Origin: Moesziomyces globuligerus
Lineage: Eukaryota > Basidiomycota > Ustilaginomycetes > Ustilaginales > Ustilaginaceae
Assembly (NCBI GenBank): GCA_030849465.1
Contig: JARVLF010000008.1
Coordinates: forward strand, 434,001-498,000
Direction: 5' to 3'
DNA: 64,000 nt
Below the pieces are notes generated by a model. It saw nothing but the letters and a program-made list of their open reading frames with translations. It was not told where the DNA came from and did no database searches. This document shows, piece after piece, positions 10,098-20,900 of this stretch (position 1 is the first letter of the stretch; each line of letters starts with the position of its first letter). The translations under genes and the position numbers were made by a program.

Positions 10098-11612
10098 ATG
10101 AGCGTGTCAGACAAGCGAAAAGCCATGCCAACAGCGGGACCCTCGGCTCCCAAGCGCGTCCGTATCGACGACGCCACGCGGCGCCCAGCGAAGCCCGCCC
10201 AGGACACCGATTTCTTTGACGGCGACCCCGAGATCGAGGAAGAAGACCAGCGCCGTTTGCGCAAGGATCAACGGCGTGGACGCATCGATGACCGCGGCGA
10301 AGATCTTTCAGCTAGTGACGACTCGGACGCCGATCAGGACTCGGACGCCGAACCAGACGCCGGCTCACATCGCCGCAGGGCCGAGCGCAAGCGCGCCTCA
10401 GGTGCCAAAGATGCAGCCGCGGATGATGACGAAGACATGTTCGACTTCTCTGATCCGGACGACGATGGTTCGAAAGGCAAGCGCAAGGCCGGCAAGGCGG
10501 ACAATTACCTCAAGCTCGGTGAGCTCGAGCAAGGCCAGGACTTTGGCTCCAAAGGACGCTCTGGGCTCGATGCTGACGACCAAGAGTCCGAGCTGCTCCG
10601 TGGCGGTCGTTCCACCCACGACGATGACGACGAAGACGCAGATCCAGATCTCGAGCTCGAAGACGAGGACGAAGAAGAGGATGCGGACGATCTCGATCTC
10701 AACGCGCAGGCCGAGCGGTCTCCACCCGCGTCTCCCGGAGGCACACCGCTCGAGGCCGAGTCAACGTCGGCTCGGCGGCGGCGCAACAAGACCAAGGCGC
10801 CCAAGGTGACCGGCTTCAACATGAAGGCCGAGATGCGCACGGGCAAGTTCGATGCCGACGGCAACTACCACGAGAACGCACGCGATCCGCACGCCCAGCA
10901 CGACAGCTGGCTTGCAGGCGTCTACTCCAAGTCCAAGATCCTCGATGCGCGCAAGGCGCAGCAGGCACGCGAGCGGGCTGCGCGCGATCGCGAAGCCGCC
11001 GCGCAGGCGCAGGACGGGGACGAGGATGATGTCAAGCGCCGCCTTGTCGAGTTGATGCATCGCCACGAAACGGTCCAGCGTACGCTCCGGCGTCTGGGCA
11101 AGGTCCTGACCGAACGCAAGAAGTCGGCCGACCGAGCAGGCGTGGCCGAGGCTGCAGCCGAGGTCGAAACCGTCACCCATCTGGCCTCGGTTCTCATGTC
11201 CCGGTTCGGAAGGCTGGATATCTACGATCACACCTACACGGCGCTGCTGCAGGACGTGCACAAGTCGGGCCTCGTCAGAAACACCTTTGACCCCGCTGCC
11301 AAATACGACCCCGCACCTCCAACACCACCACCACCGGCGGCGGTGGATGCGGATGCGCCGGCTGAGGATGAGGGGGAATGGGAGTATCGCTGGACACCGG
11401 CGTATCTGGCTGCTGCGGCGCGCGAGGCGGGCACCTCGGTCGATCCCGAGATCGAGACGTTCGGGCCGTTTGGTCTGGCGGACCTGCGCGCGTGGGCCGA
11501 CCAGGGCTACTTTGGCGACGGCGGCCACCGCATCCTGCTGCGCCGTGCAGCGTCCAAAGATGCCTGGACTCGATACGACCAGCTGCCCGCGTCTGCTTCG
11601 ACGCACGACTAG
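10098..11612 (+). CDS. LIN1: U5 snRNP-associated GYF-domain protein (LIN1/CD2BP2 family)
   Basis: The 504-aa protein has a basic start (KRKAMP, APKRVR), a long acidic middle, and the family hallmark TGFNMKAEMRTGKFDADGNY (about residues 235-255) followed by DSWLAGV. The C-terminal GYF domain runs from WEYRWTP through FGPFGLADLRAWADQGYF to the end (about 425-500). CD2BP2/Lin1 binds proline-rich ligands through the GYF domain and associates with the U5 snRNP protein Prp6 during spliceosome assembly, in the nucleus. The ATG at 10098 was chosen because the sequence from MSVSDKRK is family-like; an in-frame ATG at 9984 would add 38 unremarkable residues. The gene is intronless. Its stop codon overlaps the proposed stop of the convergent glyoxalase-like gene. 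Confidence 0.9.
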   Translation: MSVSDKRKAMPTAGPSAPKRVRIDDATRRPAKPAQDTDFFDGDPEIEEEDQRRLRKDQRRGRIDDRGEDLSASDDSDADQDSDAEPDAGSHRRRAERKRASGAKDAAADDDEDMFDFSDPDDDGSKGKRKAGKADNYLKLGELEQGQDFGSKGRSGLDADDQESELLRGGRSTHDDDDEDADPDLELEDEDEEEDADDLDLNAQAERSPPASPGGTPLEAESTSARRRRNKTKAPKVTGFNMKAEMRTGKFDADGNYHENARDPHAQHDSWLAGVYSKSKILDARKAQQARERAARDREAAAQAQDGDEDDVKRRLVELMHRHETVQRTLRRLGKVLTERKKSADRAGVAEAAAEVETVTHLASVLMSRFGRLDIYDHTYTALLQDVHKSGLVRNTFDPAAKYDPAPPTPPPPAAVDADAPAEDEGEWEYRWTPAYLAAAAREAGTSVDPEIETFGPFGLADLRAWADQGYFGDGGHRILLRRAASKDAWTRYDQLPASASTHD

Positions 11613-12800
11613 TGCAGGATCGGACTCAACCGGATCCGGCCCATGCCCGCATCGAACGTCGTTTGTTCTACCCATACCCCCGCAAGTGAAACAGTGTCAG
11701 TCTGATCGCAGGATACTTAGGCACGTTGACTGTGATCTTGGCGACTTACCGATTCCATCTGGCGGTGCTGTGGATGCCAACTTGTCGGCTGCGACGTAGA
11801 TGGCCACTTCGTACAGACCTTCTCCGTGCCGGTCGATCCAGGCGTGATCCTGGGGATCTTCTGCGATCTTGACGTTGACGCGGATGAAGCTCTGTTTGTG
11901 CGCAGCCTCGTGGTGCGGATGAGCGTGAGCCTTGGCTTGGAGAGCGTCGGGTTTTTTGGCTGCTGCTGGAGCTGCGAGGAGGCGATGAGGGATGTGGTTC
12001 GGCACGAGTTCAAGGTCGTTCGAGATGGCCAGGGTGGTTGGTTGGATGGGCTGGTTGAGTGCGAGCGAGATATCGAGGTACGCCGCTACAGTATCGCGTG
12101 CATAGAGCAGGGTGATCTCGGCGATTCCAGGAGAGCGGTTCTCGTGAGATGAGCGGCCGAGTGGAACTCGACGTTGACGAGGCGTTAGATCCGCACACCA
12201 AAACGGTACCGCGGATCTTGGATTCCCCACCACCAACCCATTCTCCTCACCAGGTGGCGATGGGAAAGTCACCTTCCACTCGAGTCGTTCTCCCGTCATG
12301 ATCGTTCGACCTCCCTGTTGAGGTTCAAGATACTGTAGTCTCGGAGCGATGATCTTGGTCTCTTCTTCTCCGTCCTGACGTTCCTGGAGGGCGGTTTGAC
12401 GTAGCCGTTGCGCCTTGTCGTTGACGCTCTGAATCATCCCCGTAGAGAGGCCGTCAAGCAGGCACCAGTCGATCCAGCCCGGACGCGAGTGGTACCACCA
12501 GTGCTCTTTCCGACGTGCTTCGAAGCTCTGCTGCGTCTCGCCCGCCGAGAGCCCAGGTGCGGCCTCGAACTGCACCAGCTCAATGTAGACGCCGTCGGGG
12601 AAGACGATGAGCGCATTCGAGGTGATCCCATCCGCATGAATACCTCCCCGAACCACTTGGAATCCGAGCGCGGAATACAGGCAGATGGCTTGCTCGAGTG
12701 CGCTCTCCCGTTGCAATGAAGCCGTGTGCGGATCGTTGACCAGTAGGATCAGATGGTCCAATGCCGGGATCAGCCCGCTTGACGCAGTGGACCCAGTCAT
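11609..12800 (-). CDS. Glyoxalase-like domain protein, two exons
   Basis: The N-terminus IPALDHLILLVNDPHTA and the following GFQVVRGGIHADGITSNALI and GVYIELVQFE are typical of the fungal glyoxalase-like (PF13468-type) vicinal-oxygen-chelate fold, with metal-ligand candidates His and Glu. Exon 1 runs 12800-11750 and reads into an obvious donor (GTAAGT at 11749-11744). A branch-point-like ACTGAC and the acceptor GTAG lead to exon 2 at 11667-11609, which keeps the frame and adds EQTTFDAGMGRIRLSPILH before a stop. The total is 369 aa. If the intron is not removed, the frame stops at 11697 instead. The first ATG of the open frame is at 12953; the ATG at 12800 was preferred because the domain begins about 11 residues later. 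The substrate is unknown. Confidence 0.72.
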
Positions 12801-13144
12801 ACCGATGGAAGCAAGGAAGACTAGCAAGCTAGGTCGAGGCTGAGCTTCTGGGCGCTGGTTCTGCTTTTCTTGGCTTTGTCGTTGATTGCGAGCAAAACAG
12901 CGCGATATGGTGGAGCAGTGGAGCGGCATGAGCGCGAGCGGCAGCCGAGTCACGTTTCACGGCCCAAGTCGCGCGCACGGTCGATCCGAGCCGAGCCACC
13001 AGACCCTTGGACCCTGAATCCCACCATCACAAACGCCGACTCGGGCAGCATCCAAACCAGAACGCCCACCATCCCACACACTCAAATCGCAGGTACGAGT
13101 ACAATTATCACTGCATTGGAGAAGGTCTGTCTATCATCCACCGC
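12801..13144. other. Intergenic region, glyoxalase-like promoter and RasGAP 3' end
   Basis: This 344-bp spacer lies between two minus-strand genes. No element is recognised. Confidence 0.5.
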
Positions 13145-16100
13145 TTACGGTTTCCACCACTTCTTCTTCTTGATCTGCGCCGCATCCTCGGCTGGCGCTC
13201 TTACCGTCGGCATCGACGCGGACGCTGGCAGCGCCGCGCGCGTCTGCGCATACGCATCCTCCACCATGCCGCCCTCACGGCTCTCGCGCGCCTCGTCCGC
13301 GCGCGCTCTGCGGTCCTCGGGCGGTTGCGGCAGCGAGTAGTTGCGCGGCAGGGCCGGCTGGTCGGTCGAGTGGCGCCGCGCCGCGTCCGACTCGCCTCCC
13401 CTCGCAGAGACGGACGCCGCGCCGATGTCTAGCTGCTTGCTCGGCCCCGTCGTGAACGACGCGCGCGCACTCAGCCTGCGCGATGCTGCGCCCACGCCCG
13501 CCGCGGGGTTCGACAGCTCCATCGATTGGCGCGCACTTCGCGAGAGGGGCGGACCCGTGCCCGTCGCCGCTGCAAAGCCACGATGCGGGTAGACCGGTTC
13601 AAACGTCGAGCCATCGTCGGCTTCCAGCAACGCCCCCATCGGCTCCAGCCCCAAGGCTGCGGGTCCCATGGGCGCATCAAAGTCTGCTGCTCCATCACCA
13701 TCGCTATCATCTGGACCTGTGCTGATGCGAGGTGGTCGCGAGGCGTCTTGCGGCGGCGCAATTGTCGCTTCCGCCTCCGCCTCCGCCTCCGCCTCTTCCG
13801 CGCGCAACATCCTGTATGCTTGGCGCAATTCATCGTCCGATCCGTGGTCGTCTTCATCATACCGACCCAGACCATGCGCAGCACGAGGCGGCGCAGATAA
13901 AGGCGGCAGAGGTGCTAGTCCGTGAATGGACGTGCGCTGACGCGGCGTCGTCGTCGTGCTCTCGCTCACCTCGCTCGCCCTCCTGCCGTACGCAGCATCG
14001 GCCTGCGCGGCAGACATCTCCATCTCTGACGTCGCCTGCGACGGCCTTCGGATCGAACGCGCCAGGCCGAAGCTCTTTCTCCGTCCACTGCTTGGCGAGC
14101 CACCGTCGACCTCGTAGCCCATCCTGTCGGCTAGACTGCTCGCACCAGAGCCCTTGTCTTCTGCTCTCGAGCGCGTCTGGGCGGCGCTCACCGTGGCTCG
14201 GCGGTTCCTCAGCCGTGCCGGCGAAGACCTCGGCGATGTTTCGCTACCGTCCCCTACTGCAATCACCGTGCTGAACGTCGACGTCGACGACGAGAATGAG
14301 GCAGCCGAGCTGTCCGGTCTGATGTATGCCTGTGCTGATGCTGGTGCGGGCGAGGCAGAGTCGCCGCCGTGTCGAGGCAGACTGGACAGCGCAGCACGCT
14401 GCAGTCGTTCCATCGGGATCGGTCGGGGATCGTACCCGGCCTGCTCGATGTACATGCCCGCTGCCTCTTCGATGCGGCAGCAGATCTGCACAAAGTCGTG
14501 CGTCCTCTGTCGAATCGTTGTCGCCTCGCTTGCTTCTTGCTTGCTTTCGTGATCACCCGCGTCCGAAGTCGTCCATCCATCGTCGGGCCCAGCCTCGCCA
14601 TTGACACGCTCGCGTTCCTCTGCGCAATCGGCGACGAACGACACGAAGGAGGCCAGCGCCTGGGGCTGGTCGATCATGTACGGCGCTCTTGGGATGGCCT
14701 CACGATGCAGAGGCGACAGCGAGTTCTGCTTTCGCACCGCAGCCGCCTGCATCTCAGCGTCGTCCTCGATGCGCGTCCCCAGCATCTGCACTGGCGGTGC
14801 GGTCGGCGGCTCGGTGGAGACGACGCTGATGTAGTCGTCGTACGCCGACGAGTAGGTGCGCAGCAGATCGCTCAGCGGCGTCAGCTCCCAATCCTTGTCC
14901 TTGTCAAACGCAGTCTTCTTGCTGGCGAGCGCCAGCAGTACCTTGCTTAGCAGCAGCAGCTTGCGCTGGGCGCCCCGATCCGGCTGCGAAGGTGTGAGAC
15001 CGTACAGCTGTGGGGCATTGAGAGCCGCACAGAAGAGGCGCAGGAACACGAACGCGCCGACGCCCTGGATGCCCGGCCGTGTCGACTTGGCACTTCGGTA
15101 GCGCTCGTTGACCTTGCAGCGGATCTGGTAAAGTACCATGCGCAGATCCGGCGGGCAGCTGTGACGCTGTCGATAGATGTTCTGCCACATGGTCTCGCTG
15201 AGCTTGCGCAGCGAGTTGGTGGTCATGGGTCCGTCGGGAATCGCATCGATAGCGTTTGCGGGAAGCGACGGCGGCGATCGGATCGACGTGCTAAAGTCGA
15301 AGTGCGTCTCCTCGCTTGCGGCGCTGCCTCCAGATGCGGCAGTGTCTGGGCGCGATGGCGCGAGCGGATCGTGACAGATCTTGCGTACCGTCGGGCCCAG
15401 GCACTCCTCGAGCCAAGAAAGGGCGCGAAGCCGCTGGAAATGGTCGACGGAGCGCGAGAGCAGCGTGTTGGCGCGGAAGAGCAGCTCGGGCTCCATCTTC
15501 TCGCCCCAGTTGGCGCTCTCGGCTTCGATCAACGCCGAGATGCGTTCGGATATGGTGCCCGATGCCGCGTAGATACGGATGAGATGCGAAATGATGGCGT
15601 CTTCGCGCATCGTGCTGGACAGCTCGCTGATCATGTCGGCCGCATCCGGGTCGTGAATCCTGCGGAAGACCTCCTCATACATGCTCAGCGGCATCACCGC
15701 GCCTTCGTGGAGGCGGATCGTGAGGGAGAGTTCGCCGACGATGCCACGGTGGAAGCTGGTGGGCACTCTCCCGTCATCTTCATCCGCTCCGTTTATTGAC
15801 GGGAAGGTTGAGATGGACCAGATGGGAAAGCGGCCATCCACTTCTTCGTTCCTTCGCAACGTCTCGATGGGGATCTCCACCATGCCGAGGAGGACGTACT
15901 TGCCTGCTGCTGATGCAGCCGAGCTTGAGAGCGAGCTGGAGCTCTTTTGCGTGGGATGAAGCACCTCGATGAGCAGCGACCTGGCATCTCCGACATCCTT
16001 GAGGTGGAACTTGTCGATGGCAAAGGCGTTCGAGGTGGACTGAGACATGCTTGTGCGTGCGACCAGCTCGCCGTCCAGACGGATGCGGCAGTAACGGTCG

Positions 16101-18556
16101 AAGCGTGCCTTTTCGAAGCGATCTTTGTCGTCGCGTCGGGGCGCAGAGGAACGAGAGGCAGAGGAGAAGCTCGAGCTGTGGCTGATACCGGCATTGGTGC
16201 TGGATGCGACTTCGGTGATGGCGGTGTTCGCGCTGGCGAAGCGGCTTGCGCCGGCGTGACCACTGAGCGGCCCTGAGTGGTGTTCGCCATTGGAGCTCGC
16301 GTCGTCACCGGCGTTGGAGTTGACGTCGTAGTGTGAGGCTGTTCGCGATGCAGGCCGACTAGACCCGCTGGCAGCATTGTCGTCGACGAGATCAGGATGA
16401 TTGCGAATGCTGCTGACCGAAGGCTTGGCATTATGGCGCAGACGAGAGCTTGGCCGAGACGGAGGGCGCGACCCTGGGCGGGAGCCAGGCATGGACCCAG
16501 CGCGGGAGGATCCGGACAAGCCATCTTCGGTCAGCGGCTCGGAGCCCGGCGACTCTTCGTTGTCGTCGCATCGCAGCGCAGCGAGTTGATACGACAATGA
16601 GCGAGGCAGCTCGCCGGTTGCGATGCTAGCGGTCGCTCCTGCATTTGAGATGGTTGGCGAAGCGGGCTGGCTGCTCTGCATGAGGGGATGGGGTCCCGAA
16701 CGGATAGGAGATGCAGGCACGGCATCGTTGCTGGGGTCTGGCAGCTCGACAGGCCATCGGGGCATGATGCTCTTTGCGTCCGAGATGGTGATGTCGAGTT
16801 GTCGGAAGAAGCGATGGGTGCCGCCGGCATCCATGGTGGCGGGTGAGCCGTAGATGTCGGGTCTGGCGTAGATGAGGATGAGCGTGCGCACGTAGTGGAG
16901 GTGCTCTTCGGACTTGAATTCGATAAAGATGGGCTCGGGTCGCTGGTTGCGTTCGCTGAGCAGCGCTGCTTCCTGTCTTCGGGTGGTGACCGAGACCTCT
17001 GTTTTGGCGCGAGACTGGCGCGGGCGTACTGCGAGGACGTGTGGCCTGCCGAAGAGGGAATCGTCGACGCATCGGAGGTCGGAGTGAGAGAGCGCGGAGC
17101 AACTGAGCGTATGCGTGAGGGCATTGCCTTCGCCGAAGATGGAGAGGCTGCCGTTGTCGCGAAACAAGAGCGTGGCTCGTTTCCACTGGCCCAGCGGCCC
17201 GACGGATGACGAGGGCGAATTGAGACGACTTTTGCTGGGCTTTTCGCGGAGCCAGGACGAGCCACCGTGACGGAAGCCGAAGGAAGCGCGCTCGAAGACG
17301 GCGTCCTGACCGAGCTCGGCCGCTCTGGATTGAGACGAAGTTGATCGCATCGAAAGCTTCTGCTTGACCGTGGCCGCATCGCGGAAGAGGGGCGCCCTTG
17401 CGAGGGTGGAGGAGGCGCTCTTGGCGGTCGAGGGCCACCAGACCAGCACGGCAAGCGAGACTTCGGCATCAGCCGTCACGGGCGAGCGGAAGCTGGCTCG
17501 GATGGAGCCGGAGCCCGAGCGGCGGCGTGAGGAGCTGGCTTCGCGGAGTGCGGAGTAGGGCGAGCCGTGAAGCGCGGTCATGTCGGGAGACGCACGCGAG
17601 GTGGACTGAGAGATGCGGGCATCTGGCGGGGACGAAAGGGTAGCTGGGACCGATGAAGAGATGGAGTAAGGAGGAGTAAAAGTAGACGAGAGGGACGGCG
17701 GAAATGCGCGCGACTCGGCGCCGAGGGTCGAGGCGGGAGAAGATGAAACGGACTTGGAGAAGGAAGCCGAAAGGGGAATCTGCGCGCGAGGGTATGCTGG
17801 GGACCGGTGAGGTTCGGTTGGGATGCGTGTGGGAGCGGATCTGAGGGAGGGCGAGAGCAGAGAGCTGTGTTGTTCGCCAGGAGGTGTTGCTGCGTCGGAA
17901 GACTGAGCTGCGTGGGCTGCGGCAGCTGAGGAGGAGGATGAGGAGGAGTAGGAGGAGGAGAAGGAGGCAAGACGGTTGATGTTGTGTGTGGGCGGATCAG
18001 GAGACGCGAGTCGGGGCCGCAGGTCCTGATTGCTCTCATGGTGGCGTAGAAGCCGGGAGCGTGGCAGGGCAGCGTAGTCTGCGCTTGTCGAAGGAGGCGC
18101 TTGCAGAAGCGTGTCAACCGAGGCGTTCGAAGATGCAGGAGGAGCTGATGCCAAGCTGGATGGTGCGGCAGGAAGGCTTTCTTCCAGCGTGGACGCCTGT
18201 ACAGCTGGTGCAGATAATGTGTGGGTTGCTTGCAAGCGAGGAAGGTCCGAGCGCGGCTGGGTATTGATGGCTCCTGCTGCATCTCGACGCATGCTGCTGT
18301 CGTGAGACGAAGTGGGGTTGGATGCAGATGAGACCGAGCGGTCTACAAGCCTTGAGATCCCTGATGGTGCCGCGCTGGATTGAGAGGATGGTAGCTGGCT
18401 GGAAGCTGTCGAGCAGGAAGATATGACGTCGGTTCGCTGCAGAGCAGCATGCGAATCCGAGGGTCTGCTCATGATTTGGGCGCCGCTGCTCCTGGTGGTG
18501 GTGGTGGTGGTGGTGCTGCTGCTGCTGCTGCTGCTAATGCTGGAGTCCTGAGCCAA
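13145..18556 (-). CDS. C2 and RasGAP domain protein (BUD2-like Ras-family GTPase activator)
   Basis: The intronless 1803-aa protein has a long Ser/Ala/Pro-rich N-terminal half of low complexity and a C2-like segment at about 815-905 (RYCRIRLDGELVARTSM ... LLGMVEIPIETL). The RasGAP domain spans about 980-1260. Within it, ELLFRANTLLSRSVDHF near 1025 carries the LFR arginine-finger motif, and GAFVFLRLFCAALNAPQLYG near 1170 is the second RasGAP signature. The order C2 then RasGAP fits fungal Bud2/Cla2-type GAPs for Rsr1/Rap or Ras, which control polarity and budding, rather than the much longer IRA/NF1 type. The C-terminal ~500 residues are disordered with poly-Glu/Ala runs. The choice between a Ras and an Rsr1 substrate cannot be made from sequence reading alone. 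Start and stop are unambiguous. Confidence 0.85.
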   Translation of the reverse strand: MAQDSSISSSSSSSTTTTTTTRSSGAQIMSRPSDSHAALQRTDVISSCSTASSQLPSSQSSAAPSGISRLVDRSVSSASNPTSSHDSSMRRDAAGAINTQPRSDLPRLQATHTLSAPAVQASTLEESLPAAPSSLASAPPASSNASVDTLLQAPPSTSADYAALPRSRLLRHHESNQDLRPRLASPDPPTHNINRLASFSSSYSSSSSSSAAAAHAAQSSDAATPPGEQHSSLLSPSLRSAPTRIPTEPHRSPAYPRAQIPLSASFSKSVSSSPASTLGAESRAFPPSLSSTFTPPYSISSSVPATLSSPPDARISQSTSRASPDMTALHGSPYSALREASSSRRRSGSGSIRASFRSPVTADAEVSLAVLVWWPSTAKSASSTLARAPLFRDAATVKQKLSMRSTSSQSRAAELGQDAVFERASFGFRHGGSSWLREKPSKSRLNSPSSSVGPLGQWKRATLLFRDNGSLSIFGEGNALTHTLSCSALSHSDLRCVDDSLFGRPHVLAVRPRQSRAKTEVSVTTRRQEAALLSERNQRPEPIFIEFKSEEHLHYVRTLILIYARPDIYGSPATMDAGGTHRFFRQLDITISDAKSIMPRWPVELPDPSNDAVPASPIRSGPHPLMQSSQPASPTISNAGATASIATGELPRSLSYQLAALRCDDNEESPGSEPLTEDGLSGSSRAGSMPGSRPGSRPPSRPSSRLRHNAKPSVSSIRNHPDLVDDNAASGSSRPASRTASHYDVNSNAGDDASSNGEHHSGPLSGHAGASRFASANTAITEVASSTNAGISHSSSFSSASRSSAPRRDDKDRFEKARFDRYCRIRLDGELVARTSMSQSTSNAFAIDKFHLKDVGDARSLLIEVLHPTQKSSSSLSSSAASAAGKYVLLGMVEIPIETLRRNEEVDGRFPIWSISTFPSINGADEDDGRVPTSFHRGIVGELSLTIRLHEGAVMPLSMYEEVFRRIHDPDAADMISELSSTMREDAIISHLIRIYAASGTISERISALIEAESANWGEKMEPELLFRANTLLSRSVDHFQRLRALSWLEECLGPTVRKICHDPLAPSRPDTAASGGSAASEETHFDFSTSIRSPPSLPANAIDAIPDGPMTTNSLRKLSETMWQNIYRQRHSCPPDLRMVLYQIRCKVNERYRSAKSTRPGIQGVGAFVFLRLFCAALNAPQLYGLTPSQPDRGAQRKLLLLSKVLLALASKKTAFDKDKDWELTPLSDLLRTYSSAYDDYISVVSTEPPTAPPVQMLGTRIEDDAEMQAAAVRKQNSLSPLHREAIPRAPYMIDQPQALASFVSFVADCAEERERVNGEAGPDDGWTTSDAGDHESKQEASEATTIRQRTHDFVQICCRIEEAAGMYIEQAGYDPRPIPMERLQRAALSSLPRHGGDSASPAPASAQAYIRPDSSAASFSSSTSTFSTVIAVGDGSETSPRSSPARLRNRRATVSAAQTRSRAEDKGSGASSLADRMGYEVDGGSPSSGRRKSFGLARSIRRPSQATSEMEMSAAQADAAYGRRASEVSESTTTTPRQRTSIHGLAPLPPLSAPPRAAHGLGRYDEDDHGSDDELRQAYRMLRAEEAEAEAEAEATIAPPQDASRPPRISTGPDDSDGDGAADFDAPMGPAALGLEPMGALLEADDGSTFEPVYPHRGFAAATGTGPPLSRSARQSMELSNPAAGVGAASRRLSARASFTTGPSKQLDIGAASVSARGGESDAARRHSTDQPALPRNYSLPQPPEDRRARADEARESREGGMVEDAYAQTRAALPASASMPTVRAPAEDAAQIKKKKWWKP
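18492..18535 (-). repeat. Trinucleotide repeats encoding Thr and Ser runs
   Basis: On the plus strand this reads as TGG/GGT repeats followed by GCT/CTG repeats. In the RasGAP gene on the minus strand they encode Ser7-8 and Thr7 near the N-terminus. Length variation between strains is likely. Confidence 0.8.
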
Positions 18557-19916
18557 AGATGTTTGGTCGGAAGGCCCGGGCGCAGCGGACTTGGAATCGT
18601 CGAATGCCAGAGAAGTGCTATTCGGATGGCAGCCAAGCGCTTACGGCTCGCAGATGGCTCAGCTGCAGGGCCGAAAGCGCATACAAGGGTTGATCGCTTC
18701 TGCTTGGCGGCGTGGAAGCGAGATGATGAGGTTGTTGAGCTGTTGTCGAGCTGTTGCTTGCTTGGTTCGGACCCAGCTGCAACGTGAGACTTGTGACTGC
18801 AGAGTGGAGCGGTCCCAGCGGGAGTGCGCATCAAAGCATTGTGGTGGAAATGCGACGGCTTGAGCCGGCGAGTCGTCTCGATGATGGGCGGCTTCGAGCC
18901 GAAGCGACGCTCTGCAACTGCAACTTGGGCGCGATGCCACTCCGCGCGTGATGCCGACGATGGCTGCTTCCGGACAAGAGCCAAGCCAGACAGTGTGATG
19001 ATAAAGAGGCACGCTCAACGCCAGCTCGAAACCGTCGGTCCGAACCCGAATCACAATCGCATCGCATACCAGAGCGCTTGGATGTGTCTGTCTGTGTGTG
19101 TGGGGTCCGCCCTGCTGGCCTTTTCTCAGCAGCGATCCGAAATTCGCACCGCGCGCCGCGGGTGTGATTTTAAATAGAGGTGACAGCCGCCTCAGCAAGC
19201 CTCGACGCTGGCTTGGCTTTTTTCCTCCTTTCAGCTGCCAAACCGCACGTTGAAAAGCCAAAAATTGCTCAGATCTCGTCTCCGCAACGTCGATCCCACA
19301 GCCGCCATGCCAAATATTTATAAGCTACTCAAGCCCGCTGCCGGCAAAACTACACGCACCTCCAACGAAAACAAGAGCCGCGACAGACCTCGATGTTTGT
19401 CTGCCAGTCTCACGAGTCGCAAGCACGGGTCTCTGTCCAATCGCACTCGCACGCAGGGTTCTGGAGAAGCAAGATTTGAGATTTTTGATCGCGCTGGGAA
19501 GCGTGTGCATGTGCGTAAAGCGATGATGGCGGCGTGGGGTGGGGTAGCGAGAGGGGGGATGATGGAAAATATTACACGACGTTCCGGATCAAGGAACGTC
19601 AGAATGAGAGAGAAGAGCAGAGCAGATGCAGCCAGACATTCGATGCCACCAACGTCCGGACGCACGCTGCCCTGCGTCCCGTCAGTGTGGCTCGCCACCA
19701 CGACCGAGCAGGGACCGAGACCACGGATTGTCTGCTCGCACACCAGCAGACTACTCCGGGAGAGTTTTTGGGGGGAAGTGATAGGTGGGGATGATGCTAC
19801 ATGTCTACGGTGACCATGCAAGACTGTTGGGAATTCGCACAACAACCAGCAAGGTGCAGTGTCCGGTCATGGTGCGATGCGGGAGTCGGAAACGCAAGTG
19901 GCGGGGCCGAACCCAC
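18557..19916. other. 1.36-kb intergenic region
   Basis: The region holds the RasGAP promoter on the left and the eS7 3' flank on the right. A TATTTATAAG box-like element is at ~19314-19323. A 187-codon open frame on the plus strand (19250-19813) has no recognisable motif and unlike-gene composition, so it is not called. No RNA gene was seen. Confidence 0.5.
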
Positions 19917-20900
19917 TTAGTTGTCCGACGAGAACATGAAGCTGACGTCACGGCCGGTGAGCTTCTTGTAGACCGACGAGAACGAGTCGAGCTTGTACTC
20001 GAGCGAGGTGGCGTCCTTCGAGTCGAGGAAGCACTTGATCAGGCGGCTGCCGTCAGTGGCAACGCGCGTGCGCTTGCCAGTGATCTCCGAGGGGTACACG
20101 AGGTCCTCGAGGATCGACTCGTGCACAGCGGTGAGCGTGCGCGAGTGAGGGCGGGGCTGCTGGTTGCGGTTCTTGCGGCTGGGCTTGCCGAGGATGCGGC
20201 GCTGGCCGACAAACACAACGTGGCGGTCCGAGAACTTCTTCTCGAGCTCGCGGGTCAGACTGGATGCGCAAAGAACGGAACAAGGGCAACAGGTCAGTAT
20301 CTGCCGGTCTCGGTCTGCCGTCTTGCCCGCTGCAGGAGCAAACACGTCGCAAGCAAGCCAGCAAGCACGGAACGTAGCCAAGGTCTCGTCCGTCACAAGC
20401 CGGATCCGCTCCAATGAGCCATCCTGCCTGCTTTCCAGATTGCCGGACCGACCTGATCCACCATTTTGCTGACGTCGCTGGTCAACTACTCCCTGCTTTT
20501 TCCGACTCTGTCCCCCTCGTATGCGTTCGAAAAGCTATCCGACACTGCAGGCCCTTCCTGCTGTTCCTTCTTCGGGCCACTGGCTGTTCTGCTTCCGTGC
20601 TGCTGGACGTCTGCGATGTGCGTGGGCGTGCGCGTGTCGAAGGTTGGATGCTTACCGCTGCTGGATCTTGTGGAAAGCCTTGAGCTGGGGCATGGGGACG
20701 AAGATGACGATAGCCTTCTTGCCACCCTTGACCTCGATCTCCTTGGCGCACGAGATCTGGAGGGGGCGGAGCTCAGCCTTGAGCTCCGAGACGTTGGACT
20801 CGAGGTCGAGGAGGGCCTGAGCGACAACGGTCTCGACCTCGTCGGCGGGGCCGGAGGGGGCGTTAGCCGTGCGGAAGATCTTCTGCTGGACGGAAGCCAT
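19917..20900 (-). CDS. RPS7: 40S ribosomal protein eS7 (RPS7), two exons
   Basis: Exon 1 (20900-20656) encodes [15 protein letters not shown] through [11 protein letters not shown], and exon 2 (20259-19917) continues [21 protein letters not shown] to the stop. The join CG|T restores Arg, and the 195-aa product aligns along its length with eS7 of other eukaryotes ([34 protein letters not shown] at the end). The donor is GTAAGC and the acceptor CCAG; the intron is 396 bp and holds no recognisable snoRNA. eS7 is a component of the small subunit and of the SSU processome. The gene is divergent from eS1 across a 1.7-kb region, which suggests a shared ribosomal-protein promoter region. Confidence 0.95.
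20260..20655 (-). other. Intron of eS7
   Basis: This 396-bp intron was read on the sense strand for C/D-box (RTGATGA...CTGA) snoRNA signals; none was found. No other content is recognised. Confidence 0.8.

Noticed and set aside
19250..19813. 187-codon plus-strand frame upstream of eS7
   Set aside because: No conserved features; it lies between two minus-strand genes in a promoter/3' region and overlaps a comparable frame on the other strand.
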